From: Scoparia ambigualis
Taxonomy: Eukaryota; Arthropoda; Insecta; Lepidoptera; Crambidae
Assembly (NCBI GenBank): GCA_963921215.1
Contig: OY992509.1
Coordinates: 19,198,323-19,262,322 of the forward strand
Reading direction: 5' to 3'
DNA: 64,000 nucleotides
A program made the translations under genes and the position numbers. Shown piece by piece: positions 45,990 to 57,818 of the stretch (positions are counted from its first letter, which is position 1; the number at the start of each line of letters is the position of its first letter). Under the pieces are notes generated by a model. It ran no database searches. It worked only from the letters and a program-made list of their open reading frames with translations, and was not told the origin of the DNA.

Positions 45990-47740
45990 AACAACGCTGT
46001 GCAAGTACGTGCACCTAATATCTATTTGAAAGCACAAGACCCAACAAAAACACGTATCTTAGAACCTGATAACGTTTATTGTGAGGTTTATTTTAGATAG
46101 ATATTATAGCTTATATAACCTTCTTCACTATATTTTGTAATGAAAAAGCTAAACTGTGACCGAACATTTTAAGTCTTACGTTCATCAGTGGCTCAGAACT
46201 ATTACTTAATCTGTGGCTCAGTGCATCTTGGCTAGGACTATGAATTGAGTAACACACTTTTCAAGCTATAGTACATACAATAAATACAAATGAATCATAT
46301 CTTCCCATAGCTAAGAGATCTACTCGTACACAAGAGAAATATAAAGACAGATTAACAACATTTTGTATTTTGCAAAGGAGGATTCGACTAAACGTCCCTA
46401 CCGACCAATAACGACCGGACAATTATTGCCCGGAAAGCTCTTTTCATGACTGTCATTTGTTAATATGACGGTCAATTTGAAATCGATGCGGGTAAAAGCG
46501 TTACAGCTAAAACAAAAACCTGTAAGTACCATTGCATTTGAAATTGTTTATTAAAGTGTCAGTTGATAAAATCATACATTTATGGGTGACAACGGGGATT
46601 GGTGCATCATAAAACTAGGCTATGTGCATCTACAAATCTAAAATAATATGCGCGTTGCCACTTCGCAACCCAAGCGTTTTTCTACTATAGAAATATAAAA
46701 CAGGGTTTCATTCTGAGTTCGACGCCAATGTCATTGATATGGTAAGTTAATAATAAACTTTTTACTTAAAGTTTGAAGTTTTTACTGCAGTTAACTGAAC
46801 AACCCCATATAATTGACAATAATTACTGGTTATTAAACTGACTTGACTAATACAGATAAATCGGCACCATCAAAACGTACCAGGGTTCATGCTTTCCCAC
46901 AATAACATTAAATAGAACATGGGAAGACGGTGCTATAATGAAATAAATAATTACAAGACATCATAGTTACTTGTTTAATTTAAATTTTGTTATTAGCATC
47001 TCTAATGCGTATCTATTTACTCGTGTATTTACTGAACTGACTCCGCACCCTCATCGATACACTGCGGCACATAATTGTTAGTGAATATTTGAAGGCTCCA
47101 GCCGATTCGAGTTGAAGGTCAACTGATGCCCCTTGCACTCCTGTAATTGTTTACTTCGTAATTGTGAATAGCGAGCGCCCGCGATTTTGTCCTCGTAAAA
47201 ACCCGTAAGGTTCCTCAGGGTATTTCGATAAGTAACGTCTGATCTCTTCGTTCACATCCTGAAGCTTTGCATGCTAAATTTTATTTTTTATTAGTCATAT
47301 TATTACTTTAGGCAATGATTGTTTTTATTCAACGTTATCATCCGACAGGCACATTCCGAAAAAGGTCTCGTCAAACTTTTCCATACGTCTCGATATTTGG
47401 CGAACTCTCAGCAATAATGAACAGTTAAAATACATAATTTAATCTGCATTTATAACTCGTATACTCGTCATACTGAACTCCAAGGTACCAGATATAACGT
47501 TATTCACTTACAGCACGGGAAGAAATGACATTTCGCCATGGAAACCGGACCCGGCAGACAATTGCGTTGCATTTTAAATTCGTTCGCGAATGGCCGGCGA
47601 TAGAATCGCGTTATGCCACCGATGCCTATCTTGATTTATCAACGGCAAAGCAATGTGAGCCTTATGGACCTAATGAAATGAGCTAGAGCTTTTGACGTAG
47701 ACAATAATCGAATTACGTCCTTTAGTTCCATCTTGTTACA
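45990..47740. other. non-coding stretch, nothing recognised
   Basis: AT-rich. No coding or repeat feature could be supported. Confidence 0.35.
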
Positions 47741-47783
47741 GTTACCTTTTAAATGATTTTTATAAAATGAGGAGGTTATTAAT

Positions 47784-48078
47784 TAGGTAGCGGCCGTATC
47801 GCGTAGCGGTTCATTATAAGAATAATATCACCCCCCTCCCTCTCTTTTCTTGAGTGTCGTAAAAGGCGACTAACGGACTAAAGACTGCACATACATCCAA
47901 CGGCATGAAGCGACGATGGGCTTACCACCTGTCACGCTGAGCACATCTGCAGTCGCTATTTGGTAAAAGTGGACTATGGCAGAGGACTGCTTTTTGCGGT
48001 CCTCATTGCCTAGTCTCTGAATAATCCTTCGGGGATAATAGTCGTGATTATAATTATGTTGTATAATATGTATTTATG
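47784..48078 (+). repeat. family A, copy 12, with 39-bp flanking duplication
   Basis: Body CCGTATCGCGTAGCGGTTCA .. CCTTCGGGGATAATAGTCGT. The flanks 47745-47783 and 48079-48117 are direct repeats (CCTTTTAAATGATTTTTATA .. GAGGAGGTTATTAAT), 39 bp with one mismatch, best read as a target site duplication. Confidence 0.82.
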
Positions 48079-48211
48079 CCTTTTAAATGATTTTTATAAA
48101 AAGAGGAGGTTATTAATGAGGCGTATTATTTATTTATTATTTCCGGAATACCACGCCTGCGAAAAAAATATTTCGAGACATATTTCAATAAGTTAATATA
48201 TTATATTTAAT

Positions 48212-48494
48212 CAGGAGCTCTATGGTGCAGAGGCTAGCGCGTTCGGCTTGCGATTTTGCTCGCTAAGCAACTTTCGCAATGCCGGGTCGCTGGATGACCA
48301 AATTTAAAACATCTCGAGTTCTTCCGTGCTTCGAAAGGCACGTTAAGTCCCGGTTGTTGTCGTAAGATGACAGACGTTAAAACCCACCAATCCGCATTGG
48401 GCCAGCGTGGTGGGTTATGGCCCAATATCCCCACGTGCTATTGTCCACGTGGGAGGACTGTGTGCCCAGCAGTAGGACGTTTATAGGATGATAA
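48212..48494 (+). mobile_element. SINE-E, full-length
   Basis: tRNA-like head AGGAGCTCTATGGTGCAGAG with A box TGGTGCAGAGGC, then GGCTTGCGATTTTGCTCGC, a body TTCGAAAGGCACGTTAAGTC, and a tail CCCAGCAGTAGGACGTTTAT, AGGATGATAAC. About 283 bp. Copies of its 3' part are at 45861, 56395 and 61368. Confidence 0.75.
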
Positions 48495-48520
48495 CGAAGA
48501 ATATATTTTAAAAAACATTT

Positions 48521-48748
48521 TTAACCCTTGGGGTGCCTGGTGGGTCTGACAGACCCGTTACTTTAAGTAATTGTCGATACTTTTTAAATATGAAACCAAT
48601 CTTGCGGTGCTCAAGAATAGCTTTGCAAAATAGACTAGAGCTAATTTTGTCATCGCCCGTGCAGCCTTCAGTGCACTTGCGTAGCAGTAGCACGTTTGTT
48701 ATGTGCGTTTGGGTCAGAGAAACCCGACCTGCCACGGGGTTATTTTTT
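48521..48748. mobile_element. piggyBac-like MITE fragment
   Basis: The left end TTAACCCTTGGGGTGCCTGG, then TGGGTCTGACAGACCC, is matched by a diverged complement near 48711-48748 (GGGTCAGAGAAACCCGACCT, GCCACGGGGTTAT). A third, similar end lies at 48938-48978 (CGGGTCCATCAGACCCACCA). TTAA is intact only on the left. Confidence 0.5.
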
Positions 48749-49584
48749 TTTACCTAAAGTTAGATGCATTTTTTTAAAATTTAAAATGAATCTTTATTCT
48801 GAATTGGTTAATGAATCTTTTTAATACATATTTGGTTTTATTTTGTAAATATATCACTAAAATAACAGAAATGAATTGAAATATTTCTATAGTACTTATC
48901 TATTAACTTATATTTACTTATATAATATTTTTAAAAACGGGTCCATCAGACCCACCAAGCACGCCGTGTGAGTTTTAGAGTTTCCGGAGTTCGGTCATCT
49001 GAGTGAATTCAAGTTTGATTTCGGATATTTGCAGAATCTCTCTACTGGAAATCCGTAGGCTATAACCCGGTCAAATACAAAATACAATGTCCCAGTGCGG
49101 GGCGCAATAAAATCTTTCGTAACCGACCAAATACGCGGGCGTAAACTAGTGATCTATAAATTATGATAACGAGCCATGTTCTCCCAACAAACTACACCAG
49201 TCAACGCGGGTTTGTTAGCCCCATCGCTTATTCATGCGGCCGTCGTTCCAAACAACAGGTTGTAATTGGTTCTAAATATTATAGCGGCATCGATGCCATC
49301 AGCTCTGGTGCGAGGAGCATTACATCATCATTACATTGTTTGCACATAATGTAATTCAGTCATATTCACAGATATAGATTTACATAGATAACGCAAATGC
49401 ATGTACGTACTTCGCGTGTCCGAAAACACCGACCAAGCGTCGTCGGGGTTGGTCGGCATACGCGCGTGTCCGTTGAACTAAAATAAAATAAAACTAAACT
49501 AAAAAATACCTCGTTGAGTGATAAATAACTGCAATAGACCAAAAATTTCGAGCACCCAAAGTCAGGAACTTAACGTTGGCTGTG

Positions 49585-49815
49585 ACGTCACTGTTGGTGT
49601 TAAAAAGTCGGCAATTAGCAAGCTGAAGTGGCAGTGGGCTGGTCATTAGCCCTATTACCGTTAGGGTAGACAGACGTGTGTGTTGGATGCCCTCCGGCTA
49701 GGTAGAGCGAGGATACACGTCAGGTGGCTGGCAGTATTTGGACCAGAAGAGCCGAGGATCTGGCTCAGTGGCATGCGTTAAGACAGGCCTACGTCCAGCT
49801 GTGCACTTATTCTTC
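49585..49815 (+). pseudogene. LINE relic: reverse transcriptase C-terminal tail
   Basis: Plus-strand pieces KLKWQWAGH and VAGSIWTRRAEDLAQWHALR followed by QAYVQLCT correspond to the conserved tail KWQWAGHI..R..GR...VAGxxW...AQDR..W..LxEAYVQQW that I know from insect endonuclease-reverse transcriptase (RTE/CR1-like) proteins. A stop follows GH, and the intervening part is shifted to another frame. Only the last ~70 codons remain, and no catalytic domain is present. Confidence 0.65.
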
Positions 49816-49819
49816 TTCT

Positions 49820-51080
49820 TTCGTATCGTTGGTTCGTACAACAAAAATAGAATTATGATTGGCCCAGTACCCAGCCAGATCTATCGCTGCGTCTGTGGCC
49901 ACCATGAGTTCATCCATTCGGCACGCATGTGGGGCCAGTGGGTAGAAGAGCTGAATTATTTTTTTTTTCTTTTAACGTGTCTTTATTGTTTTATAAATGT
50001 TGTGCATTTATTGTTGTAATATTAATTTTGTTGGTGTGACATATCCATGTGTCCTCTTGACCTCCCGGTCAATCCGGTCTAGTTAACCATTTTAAAAGTT
50101 TCTTAGGAAGATTACAATGAGCTAAATAATTAGAGTGAGCGTAGAAAGTTATTAATTATTTATGCGCCTACCCCTCCCGATAGTAGGCGTGATGTACTTA
50201 TGTATGTATGTATGATGATTACGTGACACAGTCTATTGTGAGCTTAAGCAACGATCACTCAGTTATTGTTTGTCACAATTTCCACGCAAATGCACTTTAA
50301 ATTTGGGCCACCCACGTTACACGGGTCGCGTCGCGAGCAAACAGTCACCGGCCATCAATCACGGCGTTAACGTCGATACACCTCTGCCGTCAATAAAAAC
50401 ACAGCCTTTCCAAACTTTGGAACACAGAAAAACCTACCTTATGATGTGAGACTCAAATTCGACTTTGCTATGTGCTTTTAGCGAGCAAGCGATTAATGAA
50501 GTTGACTGGATAGGGTTGTGTTTTGTGCTCCAAAATCTATTTTGCGTGGTAGATGTTATCTTTGTGTGTTGTTTACTGGGCTGTTAAAGTCATTTACTGC
50601 TTAGTGAAAAATAAGAGGATATTGTTTTATGAGGTTTAAACGCATTAAAATAAAGCCTTATACAGATCTATTCGTTTATTCTACACTACCTACTAGGTAC
50701 TTCGTCCTTAAGTATTTAACCCAAAACACAGATTTTAGAAGTTACTTCCTACGTAACCCAAACTGCCTACCTTCTTATCTACCCAAGTAGATCTGCCGTG
50801 GAAATGCGCATAAGATGTTGAGTTTGAGTTCCACCTGTAGCTTGACAAAGAAAAGAAAATTAGGCTTACCATCTTACTGCTATTTTCAGTGCTGATATAA
50901 AATAATTAAACAAAATTTTAAAGAAGACGATTATGTGAACTCTTTAAGGCACAAGTTAAAAGCTTTGACCTAATTGAGCTATCGAAAGATTCGAAAGACT
51001 AGATTTTTTATTAGAGTCTACATAATGTCTATCATTTTAACATTCATCACTTGAAACATCGCGCCCCTGGGGCCTGACAC
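49820..51080. other. non-coding stretch, nothing recognised
   Basis: No supported gene or repeat. Confidence 0.35.
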
Positions 51081-51082
51081 CA

Positions 51083-51185
51083 AGTCTTAGAGCAGTATTA
51101 TTTTAATATTACTATACAATTTCCCATACGAATTTTGCATAGTAATAATAAAGTAATGCCGCTATAAAAGGTGACGGTAGGGAAC
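51083..51185. repeat. short palindromic repeat, family C copy 4
   Basis: AGAGCAGTATTATTTTAATA .. TTCCCATACGAATTTTGCAT .. AATAAAGTAATGCCGC; arms and loop as in the other copies. Confidence 0.6.
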
Positions 51186-51812
51186 TCGAACTCTGAACAC
51201 CGCCCTTACTTAAAAACACTAAAGCGTTATTTAGAGAAACAATATTTTGTCTTTGAATTTGAGCAAAAGAGACAAAACAATATTTAACTACTAATAATGT
51301 TTAAGTAGTTTATAATACAGGCCTTTATTACTTTACATGAAAATTTCAGGTACAAATCCAACTCTGAATACTCGGATGCTCCCAACGGCGCCATCTTACG
51401 CGATTCGCTTGAACCAACAACTAAAATTAAAGCACAATGCTTCGTGACTGCTTTTCATTTTCATTCTCTAGTAAATGTTTGCAAACTTTCTATAGGATAG
51501 CAAAGAGCAACTATCAAGCTAATAATCTAGCACTTCTCGATAGATGACTTCTATAATACGATGCGATGGAATCAACAATATTTAAAAGTGCTTCTGAGCT
51601 TACCTACAACAATAAAAACATTAATTTACTTTACTTTATGCTTTACAATTTTTACAGCTTTCAAAGCTTTTTCAGCAGTATCAGTTAAAGATATTTCATA
51701 CATAACTTTTGCTTACAACTACTACTGCACACTACTGCAACTACTTATCTCATTTTAGTAATGATTTGGTACCTAGATATTATTAAAATTGAGAATACTT
51801 ATATAAAAGTGA

Positions 51813-51881
51813 AAACCGTAGGTATAGTTCCCAACTAGCGTATGAAGACATTGTATACGCTAGTTGGGAAGTATACGGTTT
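51813..51881. repeat. near-perfect hairpin, 16-bp perfect core
   Basis: TTCCCAACTAGCGTAT (51828-51843) pairs exactly with ATACGCTAGTTGGGAA (51855-51870). Pairing resumes outside with AAACCGTA / TACGGTTT after a short bulge. Confidence 0.8.
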
Positions 51882-52355
51882 CTTAAACGTCATTTTAATC
51901 CTTTTTAGATAAATAAGAATCTTTTTTTTACACATTCAACTGAGACGGTTCAATTCAAAACAATATGTAAGTACCTACCTTACTTTTCGTTTCACCAATG
52001 AGACGATCACTCAGCGTCAAACTGACGCCACATAAATATTCCAGTGCATCAACAAGGTCACCAAGGCTGTTGCTCAAGAATCAACAGTTGATAGGTTCAC
52101 CATCAATCACCGATATCTGGGTTGGCTGAGCGATCGTTTCCATGTCAACACGAGAAACCATTTTCCCGACATTAAGAAGTCATACTTCATAATATAAAAC
52201 AATGGAAGTCGTGCTACGGTTTAGTTTAATAAACGTTATGTTGCTTTATCGGTTTGTTACACAGGTTGTTGTAATTAGTTTTATAACACTAATGCTTTTA
52301 TTTCGAATGGAAACACCGTGCTTTCCGGTGGCCGAGAGCCGTTGGGATAGCAGCT

Positions 52356-52690
52356 CTTTTTTTATCCACAACGGGTAAGCGCTTGGCCTTCATCTCACTT
52401 GATGGTAAGTGACGATAACGCTGAAGGTGGAAGCGCACTTTACCCGGAATCCTCAACCACTGAGGAACTGGCTATCTTATCTCAAACTGTCGGAACACAA
52501 CAATGCTATAAACATCGTTGTTATGGCGACAGACTTAGATAAGATGGTGGTAGCTAGCCAGGCGGACTTAACAGCCCTACCACCAACCAAACCGAGCACA
52601 CAAAGATGTACCCCCCGCTGGAAATCGAACCCGGGACCTCTGGGTCTAAAACCAGTGGCTTTGCCACTAGACCACAGAGGTGGTCGGGCT
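52356..52690 (-). mobile_element. SINE-B, full-length copy 2
   Basis: Minus-strand head CCTCTGTGGTCTAGTGGCAA with B box GGGTTCGATTTCC, then the same body as 15192-15544, and an AAAAAAA tail at the left end (52357-52363). Length about 335 bp. Confidence 0.8.
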
Positions 52691-53098
52691 CACTAAAAGA
52701 ATACCTGGACGAAACGTGGACCAACACAAAAATAATATTTAAAGCTTTTGCCTGATGTAGGTTAACTAATCAACCCTATTACATGGCTCTAGAGCTCCCA
52801 CTGTCTTTGTCCCACGGGCAAGTAGTTTGCACTAATTAAGACCTGAGTTTAAATAAAAAAAAAACAAAAGTATCTGCCTCAGTACCATGTCATAATAACT
52901 TTTGACAAATCACTAACGCTTAGCGCCTGTTTAGTAAATTAGTTGATTTGACAAAGTGCTTAAGCCCTAAGTTCACCAAGAGATGTTTAAGTTTTAAACA
53001 TTTGTTTGTTTACATCATAATCGGTTGTTGAACAATAATTTGCTGTTCACCAAGCCTTAAACATTGTTTATGTGCAGTAATCGGCTGTTTAGCTTAAA

Positions 53099-53508
53099 CA
53101 TCCCAACTAACAATATACCCTTATAAAATTAATGTATAAGGTCCATACTCTCTTACATGTTTTAAAATAGCAATCAATATGTCAATTAACCTTATAATGG
53201 TACATTATAAGAAGATTTAGTAACCTTCCTTGTAATTTAGTTGGGTAAACTGTAATAAATCCTAATAATATAGCCACAATAAGGGTTCAAAATGTTGTAT
53301 TCTTATAGGAGCTAGTTATATGGCTTTTTAGCCTTATAATATTCAAAAGCTATGTAAAGGTTTCTAATAGGGCCAATTATTCTTATAAAAGCAATGCACA
53401 GAGTAACTATAATGCTTTTTAATTTATAGGAGCTTATTATAAGATGTCTATATGACAAAAGAGTAAAAGCATTTTACATAGTCTTTATAATTTTTGTTAG
53501 TTGGGATG
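53099..53508. mobile_element. MITE, 410 bp, TIR CATCCCAACTAACAA
   Basis: CATCCCAACTAACAATATAC at the left and AATTTTTGTTAGTTGGGATG at the right are inverted repeats of 15 bp. The interior is AT-rich with many CCTTATAA-type motifs. The target duplication is not clear. Confidence 0.65.
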
Positions 53509-53542
53509 GAAGGCGACTTCGGTTAAACATGGTTACCGCCTC

Positions 53543-53587
53543 AGATGAATGATTGGTCTCGAGCGCAGCGAGACCAATCATTCATCT
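53543..53587. repeat. perfect hairpin, 19-bp stem, 7-nt loop
   Basis: AGATGAATGATTGGTCTCG, loop AGCGCAG, then the exact complement. GGTTACCGC occurs as a direct repeat just outside both arms (53531 and 53590). Confidence 0.85.
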
Positions 53588-53748
53588 AAGGTTACCGCTT
53601 ATGTTATCAAATTGTCAAATATGTACCCCATACTTATTAAAATGAAAGACGATTTGACTTAAATCTTTGAGGAAGATAACGTATTAAATTAATTTAAACA
53701 TATTGAAACAATTTTGCGCGCTCTCCGTGCACTCTATTCTATACTATT

Positions 53749-54193
53749 CTTAATTAATGGCTTCGCGTTTAGCATTAAGCCAATTTCAAGTGATATACTT
53801 ATATTTTTAAAATAAATTTAGCATTGTACGGTAGATTGAAATAAAATGGAGTCTCTCAACACGTGTTGTTGCTAAAAGAACACGGGAGAAAACTCCTCCG
53901 TGCAGAGTGCACGGAGGAGTTTTCTCCCGTGTTCTGTTAGTCGTGATTATTACGAAAAAAATAATTGATTGATTAATTCACTGACACTGACAAAACAGTT
54001 TAAGTACACATTGACAGTAGAAATGATGCTAAATAACAAATACTTTTACGAGTTTCTCTCGTGTTCTTATAGCAACAACACGTGTTGTGAGACTCCATTT
54101 TATTTCTATCTACCGTACAATACTAAATATACTTTAAATAATTAAATCACTTGAAATTGGCTTAATGCTACACGCGATAGCAATTAATTAAGA
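53749..54193. mobile_element. foldback element, arms ~150 bp
   Basis: The left arm CTTAATTAATGGCTTCGCGT .. ATGGAGTCTCTCAACACGTG is inverted at the right as CACGTGTTGTGAGACTCCAT .. CACTTGAAATTGGCTTAATG .. ATTAATTAAG. The centre contains the 27-bp hairpin at 53878-53934 and a unique ~100-bp segment. Confidence 0.7.
53878..53934. repeat. perfect hairpin, 27-bp stem, 3-nt loop
   Basis: GAACACGGGAGAAAACTCCT.. (53878-53904) is followed by GAG and an exact 27-nt complement (53908-53934). This is the longest perfect short-loop palindrome in the window. Confidence 0.9.
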
Positions 54194-54378
54194 TATAATA
54201 AAAAAAATACTGATACACTATGGTCATGACATTGACTAAACAGGGATTTTATTTCATTGTATCTATTGCTATACTTACCACTATTTTATGATGTCGTCTG
54301 GCTCTATGCAAAGGTATTCTGTTACTGACATGTTTACAACTAAGTAATGTTCATATTTTTATTTTTTGTTTTTTTGTT

Positions 54379-54962
54379 CATCTCGATCGTGATTTGTGCG
54401 TGAAATGGCCAATTTTGGCGTTCTTGATCTCAAAAACAAACATACATTAACAATTTTAACTTATTGAATAGTGTAGAATAGCTATTGGAATAGTTTTTAG
54501 CGGCCTCACTTTTTGTAAATTTTACTTAACTTTTTAATTAAACCCAAAATTGCAGAGAAACATTTTCATAAAATACGCGAAGGCACTTTTTTGAGCTCAT
54601 CGATTGAACTACTTTTCTAAACAAAAAAACTTCGAAAATCGCTTTAAGTTAACTGTGAATTTCTCCTATCTACGAAAATATACTTGAGCAAAATTTATAC
54701 CGGAATAATTGTTACTTCATGAAGAATAAAGATTTTATAATGAATTTATTATACTGTTTCGATAAAAACGATAAATACAACTGCAAAATTACTACAAAAT
54801 CGATGCACCGGCCGTCCGAATTCAGTTTTTTCTCGCAGAGTAGAGATTTGTAATATTAAGCATGAATTTATTATCTTAGTTCGATAAAAACGATAAATAC
54901 AATTGCAAAATTACTACAAAATGCGAAAATGGGAATTTTACGCAAAAATCACAGTCGAGATG
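54379..54962. mobile_element. MITE, 584 bp, TIR CATCTCGA
   Basis: The left end CATCTCGATCGTGATTTGTG and right end CAAAAATCACAGTCGAGATG are imperfect inverted repeats of about 28 bp. A duplicated internal segment (CGATAAAAACGATAAATACA) occurs at 54761 and 54881. Its left 130 bp recur inverted at 61151-61273. Confidence 0.6.
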
Positions 54963-54964
54963 TA

Positions 54965-55340
54965 AGGCCTCCTAATAAATACTATTCGATCTTTTTTGAC
55001 ATATTCATTCAAAAACATTTGGTTAGTATACAGCTGATTAAAAATTCCTGGTGAACACTAAAAAACGCGCCTTGTAAAAACAATTGTTACAAAACAACCG
55101 AATGATTATACAATCCTTGGTTACGTTGTACTTCATGAACTCGACCCTAAGTGTTTTTAATTTGATCACCCATCCAATGACCCGGCATGGCAGTAGAAAC
55201 TTAAATAGAAAAAAACACATAGCAATGTGTGCTATGTTGTTTTATATAATATAATATCATTGGTGCCATATATTATAAGTATTATATTATACTTATAATA
55301 CCTACTAATAAATATATTTATTTGATCGATTGATTTGGAT
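54965..55340. other. non-coding stretch, nothing recognised
   Basis: No supported feature. Confidence 0.3.
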
Positions 55341-55342
55341 TA

Positions 55343-55618
55343 ACCGTGCCGCGTAGCGGTGAAAGAATAGTACCACCCCCTTTCTTCCCTTGGGTGTCGT
55401 AAAAGGCGACTAACGGACTAAAAACTGCACATACACCCAACAGCATAGAGCAGCGATGGGCTCACCACCTATTACGCTGAGCTCATGTGCAGTCGCTATT
55501 TGGTTGAAATGTTATAAAGTTGACCATAGGGTAGTGGACTGCTTTTGCGGTCCTCATTGCCTAGTCTCTGACTAACCCTTCGGGGATAATAGTCGTGATC
55601 ACAATGTATGTATGTATG
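55343..55618 (+). repeat. family A, copy 13
   Basis: Full-length style: ACCGTGCCGCGTAGCGGTGA .. CCTTCGGGGATAATAGTCGT, ending in a GTATGTATGTATG microsatellite. Confidence 0.82.
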
Positions 55619-56225
55619 ATTTGTTATTATGTGGTATGTGTGAGTAGATGTCAGATTCATACATACCAACGGGTAACAAAGCGAGACAACTACTCGGGCT
55701 TTGATTACTCTATGAAACAGGCAACGCAACGTCTGTACAGTCGGGGCTCGATCATCAGTTACAAATAACTACCAGACTTTATCACGTCGCGTGTACATTT
55801 GTACATAGACTAACCTGCAAAACTGATTTTAACATAGATTTTATAAGTATATCTAGTTCAAGGTTGGCAGGTACTTTGTTCTTTTCTATTATTTTATATC
55901 GGTAAAGCTTTCATCTCACCTGATGACTAAAATGCTGCATTAAATAAGATATTGGTAGCTAAACAAGCTAACTTAGAACTACCGTCACTACAAACCAGAG
56001 CAAAATGATAAATACCACGTTTGTTTCGAAGAATTAGACAGTGACCACAACTTCTTGATCATAGAAGGATTAAACATAAGTTTAAATATTTTCATTATTG
56101 TGCATAGCGTCTGCGATGTTTCATGTCATATTTTAATTCCTACCATTAGAACCATTTTTTGCCGACTAAATTGTTCGTCTGGCAGAAATCAAAGTTAAAT
56201 AAAAAAATTCAGAGTTTATTAGAAC

Positions 56226-56392
56226 ACTAGCGGCCGCTCGCGGTTTCACCTGCTTGGTTCCCGTTCCCGTGGGAATATCGGGATAAAAAGTATCCTATGT
56301 GTTAATTCAGGGTATCAGCTAACTCCGTACCAATTTTTTTTAAATCGCTCCAGCCATGTCACAAACTTTCGCCTTTATAATATTAGTGTGAT
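56226..56392 (-). mobile_element. non-autonomous Helitron-like element, second copy
   Basis: Minus strand: CACTAATATTATAAAGGCGA .. GGATACTTTTTATCCCGATA .. GGTGAAACCGCGAGC .. CGGCCGCTAGT. Same start and end as 20099-20304. Confidence 0.68.
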
Positions 56393-56394
56393 CA

Positions 56395-56518
56395 TGCCAC
56401 CCACCAGGCCACGTTGGACCAGCAGCGTGGTGGGCTATTATGACCTAATCTCCCCATATGCTCTTGTACGTGTTGGTAGGCCTAAGCTCAGCATTTGACG
56501 TTTATTGACAAACGATGA
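56395..56518 (+). mobile_element. SINE-E, 3' part, diverged
   Basis: GGCCACGTTGGACCAGCAGC, TTATGACCTAATCTCCCCAT and CTAAGCTCAGCATTTGACGT parallel 48380-48490. Confidence 0.5.
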
Positions 56519-56525
56519 AGAGAGC

Positions 56526-56600
56526 AAACTCGGTCGAAACGTCGGGTATAAAAAGGTATGCGTTGTGTCTTTAATAAGTAGTTACCGTTGACATTTAGAC
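56526..56600. repeat. CGGTCGAAACGTCGGGTATA repeat, copy 2
   Basis: AACTCGGTCGAAACGTCGGG, AAAAGGTATGCG, TAAGTAGTTACCG; matches 12099-12176. It lies immediately after the SINE-E fragment. Confidence 0.55.
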
Positions 56601-57144
56601 GGAGTGTTTGTTTATGATGATAAAGAGCTTAAAACCACTGCAAAGTGTAAAGTATCTAGAGCGATGCATTGTACTGTCCCGCAACTGTACTGCACTGCAA
56701 CATAGCGAATAGAATGTTTTGTGGAGCGATTCATCACGCGCCCGCCCCGGGGCGCGCCGCCCTGAAGTGCGGACATGTTACATTGCTAATTAATTTTACT
56801 TAATGAGAAACACAATGCACAGTCTCGTGCAGGCCGCGGTTGATATATTGTTATTGCGATAGAGTTGGTGCACGACACGAAAACTTTGTCGAATATATCT
56901 CAGAGAGTGAAGGAGCTTTGCATAACATGAAAAATGGTGACAGAATGTGGGTTCAACTTAATTTTCACTTTAAGTGCGTAGTATATAAAAAAATATAGGA
57001 AAAACTTTTAAAGACATTTCCATGACCGGGTTTTTAATCCACATCTTTTGATTTACCGGTCTCCGATTGAGTCATTGAACACCTTTAACATGTTTTTTTA
57101 TTTTAAAGTGCGATGCGCAACTAGATTTAATGCAGTCTTACTCA

Positions 57145-57410
57145 TACACCGGGACCTGGAGTGACCTCGGGATATGTAGGACTCACCTCCCCGTCCCTAG
57201 CCCAGAGAAAAGGGGAGGCCCACCCACTTAAAACCTAGTACTATCCCTTCTATGCCATGAGGATGGCTCGGGACCACAAACGGCAAGCATCAAGTTCCAC
57301 CCCTCAAGGGCACTACTCCTGGAATCTTCAACTACTCTTCAGTACTAACTATCAGCTCCGCAGCTTTCTATCAGTAGGTACGTAGTGCTCCCAGACTAGA
57401 CTAGGCTGGT
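57145..57410 (-). repeat. GC-richer segment, probable LINE 3' region
   Basis: Compositionally distinct segment (CACCTCCCCGTCCCTAGCCC, GGGGAGGCCCACCCACTTAA). On the minus strand it resembles a lepidopteran LINE 3' untranslated region I recall, but there is no second copy or coding remnant here. Confidence 0.3.
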
Positions 57411-57436
57411 GTATGTAGAAGCAGATAATATATATA

Positions 57437-57818
57437 AGGCGACTGCTAGAAACTGCAAGAAAGTCCAAGGGCTGGTCAAGTATTTTAAACATGACAAAAA
57501 TGACAAGAATCATTGCAGACTAACTTAGGTACTTATCGTCCAGCTGACACGGACGGGTCAACAGACGGGTGGGCCGGCCGCTGCCCGCGCGTTAAATAAT
57601 CGTTATTTTTAATACTTTTTCATTTTATTTTTCTATTGTTATTGCTTTAAAAAAATTAGATACTTACTCAAAGACTATCTAATTAAAATTCACAAAACGA
57701 ATTATTATTTCATTAAAAATGAAAAAAAGCACGAATTTCTTTTTTGTCATTTTTGTCATGTTTTAAACACTTGACCTGACCAGCCCTTGAAGTTTCTTGC
57801 GGTTTCTAGCAGTCGCCT
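57437..57818. mobile_element. MITE, 382 bp, TIR AGGCGACTGCTAGAAAC, TA duplication
   Basis: The left end AGGCGACTGCTAGAAACTGC .. CCAAGGGCTGGTCAAG .. AACATGACAAAAATGACAAG is inverted at the right end with few mismatches over about 75 bp. TA flanks both sides (57435-57436, 57819-57820). It has no open frame. Confidence 0.8.
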
